DNA of 64,000 nucleotides from CAVVZJ01 sp963752755 (GTDB lineage Bacteria > Planctomycetota > Planctomycetia > Isosphaerales > Isosphaeraceae). The translations under genes and the position numbers were made by a program. This document shows positions 56,444-64,000 of the stretch, piece after piece (the stretch's first letter is position 1; each line of letters begins with the position of its first letter). The stretch lies in the NCBI GenBank assembly GCA_963752755.1, contig CAVVZJ010000004.1, positions 682,001 to 746,000 of the forward strand, given 5' to 3'. The notes below the pieces were generated by a model, which saw only the letters and a list, made by a program, of their open reading frames with translations, had not been told where the DNA came from and did no database searches.

Positions 56444-58062
56444 GGGCGTGACTCGCTGCCCGCTCCCCTTGGAGTTCTTCTCGGACAAGGAGTTGCGGCG
56501 ACAGGGAGTGGAAAACGAGGTCCCCATGAGGCAGAACATCGGCTGCAACACCCCGATGCCTCGGCCCCAGGAGACCTCGCCATGATCATCACCCCGGAGC
56601 AGGCGACCCTCAAGGCCCAGCAGCGATTCGAGTCCCTCCTGGACCTCGTGCGGCGGGCCAGCCAGGACGGCCAGCGGATCGACCTCGTGGAACGGGACCG
56701 GATCCGGTCCCTGCTCGCCCTGGGCTTCGACCTGCTGACGGCCTTCGTCGCCCACCACGGCGATGGCGACCAGGGGCCGGAGGTCGAGACTACCGACGGG
56801 CACAGGGTCCGGCGGTTGCCCGAGTCGCATGACCGCCGCTACGTGTCGGTCTTCGGCGAGTTGACCATCAGCCGGGTCGTCCATGGCACCCGAGAGGGCC
56901 AGCGGATCGAACGGACGCCGCTGGACGAGCGGCTCGGGCTGCCCGAGGGCGACTTCTCCTACGTCCTGGAGGACTGGAGCCCGCGGCTCTGCCTCAAGGA
57001 GTCGTTCGCCGAGGCCGGTCGCTCGCTGGAGATGCTCCTGGGCCTGAAGCTGGGGGCTCGGACGTTGGAGCCCATGAGCCGGGCGGTGGCCGGCTACGCC
57101 CCGGCCTTCCGGGATGCCCTGTCGCGGCCGCCGCCCGAGGAGGAGGGGCCGCTGCTGGTCGTCACCGCCGACGGCAAGGGCGTGCCGCTGCGACGACCGC
57201 CGCAGGACGGCCCGAAGCCGCATCACCGCCGCACCAAGGGAGAGAAGGCCAACAAGAAGCAGAGGGCCGGCGTCGGGGCCGTCGACACCATCGAGCCGTT
57301 CGTGAGGTCGGCGGATGACATCCTGGATGAGGTGCTCCGGGACGAGCGGGCCGGGGGGCGCCCGGAGCCTCAACACAAGCACGTCTGGGCCGAGATGACC
57401 CGGCAGGTCGGCGGCGAGACGGTCCACGCCAAGGACAGCCTCTTCGCCCTGATGGAGTCCGAGGCGGCGGCCCGCAACTCGGGGCACGACCGCCCGGTGA
57501 TCTGCCTGCTGGACGGCGAGCGGGCCTTGTGGGAGATGCAGCGGGAGTACTTCGCCGAGGCGGTCGGCATCCTGGACCTGTTCCACGTCCTGGAGCGGCT
57601 CTGGGCGGTGGCCCACTGCTTCCACACCGAAGGCAGTGACGGGGCCAAGCAGTATGTCGAGGAGCGGTTGCGGGACCTGCTCCAGGGACAGGTCGGGTAT
57701 GTCATCGCCGGGCTGCGGCGGCGGCTGAACGGGGGGAAGCGGAGCGGGTCGAAGCGGAAGGTGGTCGAGTCGGCGGTCGAGTACCTGGCGAACAACCGGG
57801 ACCACATGCGGTACGACGCGTACCTGGCGGCGGGGTATCCGATCGGTAGCGGGGTGGCCGAGGGGGCGTGCCGCCACCTGGTCAAGGACCGGATGGAGCA
57901 GACGGGCATGCGATGGACCGTCGAGGGTGCCCAGGCGATGCTCCACGTCCGGGCAGTGTACCTCAACGACCAGTGGGGGGAGTACCTGGAGTACCGGATC
58001 GAGCAGGAGCAAACCCGGCTGTACGGGTCAGTTGCAGCATAGCGGGCGGCGAGTTACGCCCA
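56444..58062 (+). mobile_element. ISKra4-family insertion sequence
   Basis: Terminal repeats gggcgtgactcgctgcccgc (56444 on) and its imperfect complement ending at 58062. The 9-bp target duplication ATTCCAATT occurs at 56435-56443 and 58063-58071. Removing the element and one repeat restores the 3' end of the surrounding IS3 exactly as seen in copies A and E. Confidence 0.92.
56582..58042 (+). CDS. ISKra4-family transposase
   Basis: 486 residues from ATG 56582. Blocks LLVVTADGKGVPLRR (first Asp), PVICLLDGERALWEMQREYF (second Asp) and HVLERLWAVAHCFH plus YPIGSGVAEGACRHLVKDRMEQTGMRW are the hallmark of ISKra4 (DUF4338-independent) transposases. The N-terminus RLPESHDRRYVSVFGELTISRVV is typical. 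Intact and likely functional. Upstream the frame stays open to 56315 but crosses the IS end, so ATG 56582 is the start. Confidence 0.93.
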   Translation: MIITPEQATLKAQQRFESLLDLVRRASQDGQRIDLVERDRIRSLLALGFDLLTAFVAHHGDGDQGPEVETTDGHRVRRLPESHDRRYVSVFGELTISRVVHGTREGQRIERTPLDERLGLPEGDFSYVLEDWSPRLCLKESFAEAGRSLEMLLGLKLGARTLEPMSRAVAGYAPAFRDALSRPPPEEEGPLLVVTADGKGVPLRRPPQDGPKPHHRRTKGEKANKKQRAGVGAVDTIEPFVRSADDILDEVLRDERAGGRPEPQHKHVWAEMTRQVGGETVHAKDSLFALMESEAAARNSGHDRPVICLLDGERALWEMQREYFAEAVGILDLFHVLERLWAVAHCFHTEGSDGAKQYVEERLRDLLQGQVGYVIAGLRRRLNGGKRSGSKRKVVESAVEYLANNRDHMRYDAYLAAGYPIGSGVAEGACRHLVKDRMEQTGMRWTVEGAQAMLHVRAVYLNDQWGEYLEYRIEQEQTRLYGSVAA

Positions 58063-58125
58063 TTCCAATTCACGCTGAACCAGCACACACGCCCGCTATC
58101 CCCTGGAGGGGTATCGACGACTGAG

Positions 58126-59062
58126 AGGCTATCCGGTAATCCTCAGAGTTTGTAAACTCTTACCAAGTCAGGAGGTCCGCGAGTTACACCAACGATGGAG
58201 CACACCCCGATGCGAAAGCCCTATCCCTCCGACCTCACCGACGAGCAGTGGCAGATCATCGAGCCGCTGATCCCCGTCAGCCGCGTGGGACGACCCCGGG
58301 AGGTCGAGATCCGGGAGGTGCTCAACGCCATCTTCTACCTCAACCGCAGCGGCTGCCAGTGGAACATGCTGCCCCATGACCTGCCGGCCCGGAGCACCGT
58401 CCACGACTACTTCCAGCAGTGGCGGGCCGACGGCACCTGGCAGCGGATCAACGATGCCCTGCGACAAGAGGTGCGTCAGGCCGCCGGGCGTGATCCGAAC
58501 CCGAGTGCCGGGAGCATCGACAGCCAGACCGTCAAGGGGACGGAGATCGGGGGCGTGCGGGGGTACGACGGCGGCCAGAAGATCCGGGGGACGAAGCGTC
58601 ACATCATCGTGGACACGTTGGGTTTGCTGCTGGTCGTGATGGTCACGGCGGCCTCGGCCGACGACGGCACGGCGGCCCCGGAGGTCTTGGGCCGACTGAC
58701 CACCGAGCACCGCACTCGGTTGGCGAAGTTGTGGGCCGACCAGAAGTACCACAATCATGCGCTGGAGTCCTGGTTGAAGAAGACGGGAGCCGGCTACGTG
58801 ATTGAGGTGGTGGAGCGACCTGTCGGTGCGCAGGGGTTCGTGCTGTTGCACCGTCGCTGGGTGGTGGAGCGGAGCTTCGCCTGGCTGGGGCGGTATCGCC
58901 GACACAGCCGGGACTACGAAAGGTCGCCCGAATCGAGCGCGGCAATGATCCAGGTCAGTTCGATTCATCGAATGCTTAGAATTTTGAAACCTGATCAAAC
59001 GAAGAAGCCGGTTCCCTTCAAGTATCCCAGGGAAAAACGGAAATCAATTACCGGATAGCCTC
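58126..59062 (+). mobile_element. IS5-family insertion sequence (IS1031-type)
   Basis: Ends gaggctatccggtaat (58126 on) and attaccggatagcctc (to 59062) are perfect inverted repeats. The 3-bp duplication TGA flanks it (58123-58125, 59063-59065), a TNA target. 937 bp, one intact transposase. Inserted in orfB of IS3 copy C. Confidence 0.93.
58195..59058 (+). CDS. IS5-family transposase
   Basis: 287 residues: KPYPSDLTDEQWQIIEPLIP N-terminal domain, SIDSQTVKGTEIGG (Asp), LWADQKYHNHALESWL (Asp) and RWVVERSFAWLGRYRRHSRDYE (Glu). ATG 58195 or 58210 are both possible starts. Reading frame complete; the last codons run into the right terminal repeat. Distinct from the IS5 transposase at 1051, about half the residues shared by eye. 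Confidence 0.93.
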   Translation: MEHTPMRKPYPSDLTDEQWQIIEPLIPVSRVGRPREVEIREVLNAIFYLNRSGCQWNMLPHDLPARSTVHDYFQQWRADGTWQRINDALRQEVRQAAGRDPNPSAGSIDSQTVKGTEIGGVRGYDGGQKIRGTKRHIIVDTLGLLLVVMVTAASADDGTAAPEVLGRLTTEHRTRLAKLWADQKYHNHALESWLKKTGAGYVIEVVERPVGAQGFVLLHRRWVVERSFAWLGRYRRHSRDYERSPESSAAMIQVSSIHRMLRILKPDQTKKPVPFKYPREKRKSITG

Positions 59063-60229
59063 TGACCTACATGATGCTCGATGCGGACATCGTGGCGGTC
59101 AGCCCGTCCAGCGTTTACCGGGTCCTCAAAATCGCCGGCCGCCTCGCTCCGCGGGGCGGCCGACCCTCGAAGAAGGGTCAAGGGTTCGAGCAGCCCCGGC
59201 ACCCCCACGAGCACTGGCATGTCGATGTCTCGTACATCAACGTCGCCGGGACGTTCTTCTACCTCTGCAGCCTGCTCGACGGCTGCAGCCGGTTCATCGT
59301 GCACTGGGAGATCCGCGAGTCGATGACCGAACCGGACGTCGAGACGATCATCCAGCGGGCCCGCGAGCGGTATCCCGAGGCGCGCCCCCGGATCATCTCG
59401 GACAACGGCCCCCAGTTCATCGCCCGCGACTTCAAGGAGTTCATCCGGATTTGCGGGATGACTCCTGTGAGGACATCCCCGTATTACCCACAGAGCAATG
59501 GGAAGATCGAGCGGTGGCACAAGACACTCAAGGGCGAGTGCATCCGGGTCAGGACGCCGTTGAGCCTGGAGGACGCGCGGCGGATCGTGGCGGAGTATGG
59601 GACGCACGACAACGAGGTCCGCTTGCACAGCGCGATTGGTTACATCACGCCGAAGGACCGGTTGGAGGGCCGCCAGGAGGCGATCTTCGCTGGTCGCCAG
59701 CGGAAGTTGGCGGCGGCTCGGGCCCGGCGTCGGAGCGTCGGTTCTGCGAAGAGCGCCGACTCGTCGATTGCCACCGGGTTGTGATCTGGGCGACAGTTCG
59801 GATGGCCCAGGCGGAGGATTGGGCAACGCGGGGACGCGACCCGAGCGCCGACCTGGGGGCCGAGACCGGAAGGGGGGGGGCAGGATGCCCCCCTGCATCG
59901 GCTCCGGGATTGGCACGAATGCGATAAATCCAACCAAATTTCTTGATCTTGGTGGCTAGCTTACGGCGCGAACCCGTTTCTCCATTTCACGCTGAACCAA
60001 CACACCCAGATGCTCCGTGCCGATCTGGAATCTGCCGGGATCGATTATCAGGATGCCTCGGGTCGCGTGCTGGACTTCCACGCCCTGCGTCACACGTTCA
60101 TCACGATGGTGGTGAACTCGGGCGCATCCGTGAAGGTCGCCCAAGAACTCGCCCGTCACTCGACCCCGACCCTGACAATCGGCCGCTACGCTCATGCCGA
60201 GATGTCCGACCGTCAGGCCGCCCTCGCGG

Positions 60230-61485
60230 CAGGGCCGCCGCATCAAGATAGCGATCTGACGTAGCTTGGAGGAAGTTCGTCGGCGTACAACGGGGGCTCA
60301 CCACGAGTGTCATCTCCCGACCCCGATGGACGCGATCATGCCCAGCGACGGACCCGCCGCCTTCCACGACCACTTCCGAGACCTCACCGATCCCCGCGTC
60401 GAGCGGACCCGCAAGCACCCCCTGATCAACATCGCCTTCATCGCCGTCTGCGGCGTCCTCTCCGGGGCCGACTCCTTCGCCGCCATCCACGAGTTCGGCA
60501 TCGACCGCCGGACCTGGCTGGCCCGCGTCCTCGACCTCAGCCCCGGCATCCCCTCCGAGGACACCATCCGCCGCGTCCTGGCCCGGCTCGACCCGGCGGC
60601 CTTCGAGAAGGCCCTGTTGGGTTGGATGCAGGCCGTGCAGGAGGTCACCGCCAAGCGGTTGGTCGCCATCGACGGCAAGACCTTGGGGGGCTCCTACAAC
60701 CGGCAGGACGGCAAGGCGGCGATCCACATGGTCTCGGCCTGGGCGACCGAGAACAAGCTGTCGCTGGGCCAGGTGGTCGTGGACGAGAAGTCCAACGAGA
60801 TCACGGCGATCCCCGAGTTACTGGGGTTGCTGGAACTCTCCGGAGCGGTGGTGACGATCGACGCCATGGGCTGCCAGAAGGCGATCGCTGCGAAGGTTCG
60901 GGAACGCGGCGGCGACGACGTGTTGGCCGTCAAGGAGAACCAGCCGACGCTCTAGGCTCAGGTCCGCGAGGCCATCGACGAGGGCCTGGAGCAGGATGCC
61001 GAGCGGATCGATGAGCATCGGACCGACGAGAAGGGGCACGGTCGTCGGGAGGTCCGCACCTCTGCGGTCTTCCCAGCCCCGGAGGGGGTCGATCCGGAGG
61101 GCCTGTGGCAGGACCTGTGTGCCGTGGGCGTGACGTTCTCGGAGCCAACGGATTCCCGGGGGCGAACCAGCCTGGAGGGGCGGTACTACATCCTGAGCCG
61201 GGGGTTGTCGGCGAAGGAGTTCGCCGAGGCCGTGCGGGGCCATTGGAGTATCGAGAATCAACTGCATTGGCAACTGGATGTGAGCTTCCGGGAGGATGAG
61301 TCTCGGGTGCGAACGGGCCACGCGGCGGCGAACGTGAGTGTGATCCGGCGGTTCGCCCTTGGTTTACTGAAGCGTGAGAGCGGGTGCCGACGTGGGATCG
61401 GGACCAAGCGGCTGAAGGGTGCCTTGAGTGAGGAGTACCGGGAGAAAGTCCTGTTCAAGACATGAGATAAGATGCCGTTTCCCTG
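60230..61485 (+). mobile_element. ISAs1-family insertion sequence
   Basis: Ends cagggccgccgcatc (60230) and the complement-like gatgccgtttccctg (to 61485). The 10-bp duplication gccctcgcgg lies at 60220-60229 and 61486-61495. Removing it restores the recombinase frame exactly. The transposase carries one premature TAG, so this copy is probably inactive. Confidence 0.92.
60326..61465 (+). pseudogene. ISAs1 transposase with in-frame TAG
   Basis: An N-terminal DDE_Tnp_1-associated region (FHDHFRDLTDPRVERTRKHP) and core VAIDGKTLGGSYN (D), VVTIDAMGCQKAIAAKV (D), and HWSIENQLHWQLDVSF (E). A TAG at 60953-60955 after KENQPTL splits it; the downstream half (AQVREAIDEGLEQDAERI) stays in the same frame, so it is a single nonsense change, CAG to TAG being the simplest. 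Confidence 0.9.
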
Positions 61486-61746
61486 GCCCTCGCGGCTCTT
61501 CCTGACCTGCTCGGTTCCTCGGCCGTCGCCGCATTGCCCGCGAGAGTGGACGAGGCAGTGTCATCCACGACCATTTCTCCTGCACCAAATGCGCACCAAG
61601 CAGGAGACGTTCCGGGACGCGACGCCATCCGGCGCAACGAACGAGGGGACCGGCGAGGCCCCCTCTGACCGTAACTCCTTAGTTCAGGAACTGTAGTGCG
61701 CCCTGAAATCGGACCACCCGCTTGTGGTGGTTTTTGGTGCGACCGA

Positions 61747-62579
61747 TCACTGCGATCGTCGCATGACGATCCATTGCTGCTCGAACTCGCTCGGGGTCAG
61801 ATAACCCAGCGAGGAGTGAATCCGCTTTCGGTTGTAAACATCATCAAGAAACCGGCCGAGCTGCCGCAAGGCGTCGGCGAAGTCCTCGTACTCCGTCAGA
61901 TCCACCTCCTCTTCTTTGATGGTCCGCATCAGCCGCTCGGCGTAGCCATTCTCCCTCGGCTCGCCCACGGCCGCCATGCTGATCGACGCCCCGACGGCCG
62001 TCAACGCCTCGACGTAGGCCGTCGCCGCATACTGCACCCCCTGGTCGGAGTGGTGGATCTCCGGCCGGCCCCGCTCCAACGCCCGCTCCAGGGCCGCCAG
62101 GGTCAACTCCTGCTCCAGGCTCCGCCCCAGGTTCCAGCCCCGGATCGAGCGGCTGAAGACATCCATCAGCACGGCGAGATAGATGAACTCCTTCTTGAGT
62201 CGAATGTACGTGATGTCCGCGACCCAGACCTGATCGGGGCGGACCACCTCCAGGGCCTCGACCAGGTTCGGGAAGCGGGGGAACGGGTGGACGCTGTCGG
62301 TCGTCCGGGGCGGATGCCTCGGCGGCGGCTCGCCGCTCAGGCCCATCTCGGCCATCAGGCGGCGGACCCGCTTGGCGTTGACCGGCATCCCTCGCGGCGC
62401 AGCATGGCCGTCAGGCGGCGGTAGCCGTAGGTCGGCCACGCCCCCGCCAGGCGGACCAGGGCCTCGCGAAGCGGCCGGTCCTCGGCCGGCCGGGGTCGGT
62501 GGTAGAGGCTGCTGCGGTGGACGTCCAGGGCCTCGCAGAGGAGCCGGTCGGCGTAGTCACCCCGGAGCTGGTCGATCAC
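61747..62579 (-). CDS. IS3 orfB (copy D), frameshifted near 62390
   Basis: OrfB of the other IS3 type. IDQLRGDYADRLLCEALDVH to TYGYRRLTAMLRREG reads in one frame; after an indel near 62390 it continues as MPVNAKRVRRLMAEMGLSG with the rve core WVADITYIRLKKEFIYLAV (D), EIHHSDQGVQYAA (D) and ENGYAERLMRTIKEEEVDL (E). Ends NRKRIHSSLGYLTPSEFEQQW. If the indel is real, the element cannot transpose by itself. Confidence 0.88.
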
Positions 62580-62881
62580 CGCCCGCCTCCGATCGAGTCC
62601 GAGGCCAGCAGCGTCGAGGCTTTTTTTAGGACTTCGATCTGGAGGGTGGCCCGGCCGAGCATCCGCTCCAGCTCGGCGATGCGGGCCTGGTCGCCATCAC
62701 GCTGCTCGTCGCCCTGGAAGAGGGTGTGGGCCCGCTGGAGGAAGTGGGCCTTCCAGATCGCGAGGAGGTTGGGGCTGAGGGCGTGCCTGCGGCACGCCTC
62801 GGCCGGGGACTGGCGGCCGGTCAAGACGTCGAGGACGACCTGGGCCTTGAACTCGGGGGTGAACCGGCGTCGCTTCCGCAT
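62576..62881 (-). CDS. IS3 orfA (copy D)
   Basis: 101 residues: KRRRFTPEFKAQVVLDVLTG, QSPAEACRRHALSPNLLAIWK is the helix-turn-helix, then a coiled coil ending LKKASTLLASD. The minus-strand run A_AAA_AAA at about 62620-62626 (cctaaaaaaagcc) is the expected -1 slippery site leading into orfB. Starts at ATG 62881. Confidence 0.9.
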   Translation of the reverse strand: MRKRRRFTPEFKAQVVLDVLTGRQSPAEACRRHALSPNLLAIWKAHFLQRAHTLFQGDEQRDGDQARIAELERMLGRATLQIEVLKKASTLLASDSIGGGR

Positions 62882-62957
62882 CGTGGTGCGCCTCCGGTCG
62901 GAGCCAGGCTTTCATTATGCACCTGGTCCGATCTCTGGGGCGCACTACAAACAGTTA

Positions 62958-62986
62958 GACGCCGCCAGTCGGAAACTGACGGCGTC
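62958..62986 (-). terminator. terminator of tRNA-Lys
   Basis: gacgccgccagt (62958-62969) pairs with actgacggcgtc (62975-62986), 11 of 12 positions, with a 5-base loop. It starts nine bases after the tRNA 3' end on the minus strand. The original T-tract is followed by the IS3 copy D insertion at 62949. Confidence 0.7.
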
Positions 62987-62995
62987 TGACGCGAG

Positions 62996-63068
<73 letters not shown>

Positions 63069-63348
63069 TGATGCTTCGACTTAAAACTGGAAGCGAGAAA
63101 TATCGCCCAATGTCATGAAGCCAGGAAAAAAATGGAAACCATTTAATAAAAAACCAATTAGTGGGGAGTGCAAGCGGTTGATAGAAAAACGCGAGTAAGA
63201 GGCTCTTTCGAGACGTACAAGGAATTCTCTCCCAAAACTCGAGACACGAATAGGATATTCCAGAAGTGACTGGGTACGCAAGACCAATCGTGGACCCGCA
63301 CACAGCGTATTCAGGTCGTTCTGGTGCGAGAAGGGGTTCCGTGGCTCC
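63069..63348. other. A/T-richer leader region of tRNA-Lys
   Basis: The stretch to the right of the tRNA is much lower in GC than the surroundings (for example tttaataaaaaaccaatt near 63144). It should hold the tRNA promoter on the minus strand. No gene was found. Confidence 0.5.
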
Positions 63349-64000
63349 TGTGCTGGTTCAGCGTGAATTGGAATTCTTGCCGGTTGGTGTAAGCGAGGGG
63401 TCGGAACCTCCTGTCCCGGATTTCGCGGCCTCGTGCCGCGAGGGTTTGACGCTTGGATGCCAATCCCGGAGCCTTCCAGGGCGGGAGCGAGCACGGGACC
63501 AGACGTTTCCGACTGGTCCCGGCTCCGGTCTTGGCCCCTGGGGCGACGCTCGGGGTGCTCCCCAGCAGAGCCCTATCCTCCGCCCAGGCTATCCCCGATT
63601 GTCGTCGCACCACGACGCTCACGCAACCTCCCGCGACGCCCGACGCAGGCGACGGCGGGTTTCCCGCGCCTCCTCCAGCTTGCGATCCCGCTCGGCGAAG
63701 ATCGTCGCGTCCAGACCGGCGAGCTTGTCCATCGGCGTCACATAGCCCAACGCGCTATGCAAACGCACGGTATTATAGTAATCAACATACGACGAAATCA
63801 GACGCCGGGCCTCCTCCAGCGAACCGGGCGCCGCGGGACGAACGCATTCCCGCTTCAAGCGGCCGTGCCAACGTTCCAGCTTGCCGTTGGATTGGGGGTC
63901 GTACGGACTGGTCCGCACGTGCGTGATCCCCGCCACGCGGATGAATTCCTTGAAGTCCCGCGCGATGAACTGCGGGCCGTTGTCGCTGATGATCCGCGGC
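63349..64000 (-). mobile_element. IS3-family element copy E, right part, runs off the window
   Basis: The right terminus tgtgctggttcagcgtgaat at 63349 and everything after it matches copies A and B almost base for base. It differs by one base at 63818 (Leu for Arg in the orfB motif before EEARR). It continues past base 64000. Confidence 0.93.
63619..64000 (-). CDS. IS3 orfB (copy E), C-terminal part in window
   Basis: Stop at 63619. Going upstream: HSALGYVTPMDKLAGL, ERWHGRLKRECVRP (Glu) and RIISDNGPQFIARDF (second Asp) at the window edge. In frame, no stops. The rest lies beyond the window. Together with A and B it provides long identical repeats for recombination. Confidence 0.92.
   Translation of the reverse strand, partial: PRIISDNGPQFIARDFKEFIRVAGITHVRTSPYDPQSNGKLERWHGRLKRECVRPAAPGSLEEARRLISSYVDYYNTVRLHSALGYVTPMDKLAGLDATIFAERDRKLEEARETRRRLRRASREVA

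Larger units (their letters stand above)
54837..58088 (+). mobile_element. IS3-family element copy B, complete ends, interrupted by ISKra4
   Basis: Left terminus tgtagtgcctcagccgaaac at 54837, right terminus ...ctgaaccagcaca ending 58088; the ends are about 44-bp imperfect inverted repeats. OrfA and orfB are intact. An ISKra4 element (56444-58062) sits in the 3' non-coding part with a 9-bp duplication. Flanks do not match each other (TGC side on the left, CAC on the right), as expected if this copy took part in an inversion. Confidence 0.85.
58089..59784 (+). pseudogene. IS3 orfB (copy C), truncated and split by IS5
   Basis: The first piece (58089-58125) reads HARYPLEGYRRL; after the IS5 the second piece (59066-59784) continues TYMMLDADIVAVSPSSVYRV with the integrase core HWHVDVSYINVAGTF (D), RIISDNGPQFIARDF (D) and NGKIERWHKTLKGECI (E). 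Joining at the TGA duplication gives an uninterrupted frame. The N-terminal part of orfB and all of orfA are gone. It has about 70-75% apparent residue match to copy B. Confidence 0.87.
58089..60004 (+). mobile_element. IS3-family element copy C, 5'-truncated, split by IS5
   Basis: A third IS3, diverged from A/B/E, begins at 58089 inside orfB and ends at ctgaaccaacaca (60004). Its left part is missing because the end of copy B abuts it. An IS5 interrupts it at 58126-59062 with a TGA duplication. Its right end lies in the tyrosine recombinase gene. Confidence 0.8.
60005..61668 (+). pseudogene. tyrosine recombinase/integrase, C-terminal part, split by ISAs1
   Basis: The first piece (60005-60229) reads MLRADLESAGIDYQDASGRV, then DFHALRHTFITMVVNSGASV, with catalytic HxLR, AQELARHSTPTLTIGRYAHAEM (H-x18-Y). 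ISAs1 then interrupts. Joined at its 10-bp duplication, the frame continues to TGA 61666-61668 as AALAALPDLLGSSAVAALPARVDEAVS. The N-terminal arm and first catalytic Arg are missing, replaced by IS3 copy C. It lies next to the tRNA-Lys gene, the usual att position. Integration-element remnant. Confidence 0.85.
61692..62949 (-). mobile_element. second IS3-family type (copy D), complete
   Basis: Inverted ends tgtagtgcgccctgaaatcg at 61692 and, on the minus strand, tgtagtgcgccccagagatc from 62949. The 3-bp duplication AAC flanks it (61689-61691, 62950-62952). It carries orfA and orfB on the minus strand with a slippery A7. It lies between the integrase tail and the tRNA-Lys terminator. Confidence 0.9.

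Overview
This 64 kb, GC-rich window looks chromosomal and comes from a planctomycete, most likely family Isosphaeraceae. The lineage evidence is the mix of families: an ECF sigma factor overlapping a Ser/Thr kinase with a C-terminal FGE-sulfatase domain, c-type cytochrome fused to WD40 repeats, PPC-domain and DUF1573 secreted proteins, a TIGR03067 protein, LEPR-XLL-like N-termini, a PEP-CTERM protein, EF-hand lipid-free secreted proteins and a SGNH/alpha-beta esterase fusion. Genus cannot be fixed from the sequence alone.

Layout. (1) 1-2001 is a pile of IS5-family material: the end of one IS5 copy, a CTAA-flanked 179-bp MITE, a complete IS5 element with a duplicated inverted end, and a second MITE-like inverted repeat. 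Together they disrupt one unknown gene and a D-threonine aldolase-like gene. (2) 3.5-45.1 kb is ordinary housekeeping and secreted-protein territory: sigma factor, EF-hand protein, GT39-like membrane protein, CocE hydrolase, a small regulator/membrane pair, IspH with a ferritin-like protein, cobalamin adenosyltransferase, TolB-like propeller, DinB, asparaginase (broken by a TGA), a rSAM-linked glycosyltransferase, glutaredoxin, molybdopterin oxidoreductase, SGNH hydrolase, PPC protein, cytochrome-WD40, MscS channel, an ACT/UPF0210 pair, propeller proteins, an MBL-STAS-STAS operon, DUF1573, carbohydrate esterases, serine hydrolase, Gfo/Idh/MocA oxidoreductase and a YkgJ protein. (3) 45.3-64 kb is an accessory region. 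It opens with an IS701-like remnant and the 3' half of a tRNA-Pro gene, carries the intact ECF sigma/kinase-FGE pair at 47.4-51.2 kb, then becomes a nested IS graveyard (ISAzo13, three to four IS3 copies, ISKra4, IS5, ISAs1, a second IS3 type, MITEs). It ends at an intact tRNA-Lys(CTT), beside which a tyrosine recombinase gene can be reassembled from two pieces.

The most informative structure is in 51.6-58.1 kb. An ISAzo13 transposase is split at one codon, its halves lie 2.8 kb apart in opposite orientation, and each half abuts an end of an IS3 copy with the expected TGC target duplication. This is the footprint of an inversion by recombination between inverted IS3 copies. Several other insertions can be undone exactly from their target duplications (ISAs1 10 bp, ISKra4 9 bp, IS5 3 bp, IS3 3 bp).

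A caution for any reader: about fifteen otherwise well-conserved genes carry single-base frameshifts, often in G/C runs, with four inside 220 bp of one gene. Some are probably sequencing or assembly errors, so 'frameshifted' below does not by itself mean non-functional. I found no CRISPR array, no recognisable defence system and no biosynthetic cluster. The novelty here lies in mobile-element structure, palindromic repeats and a few unusual domain combinations.
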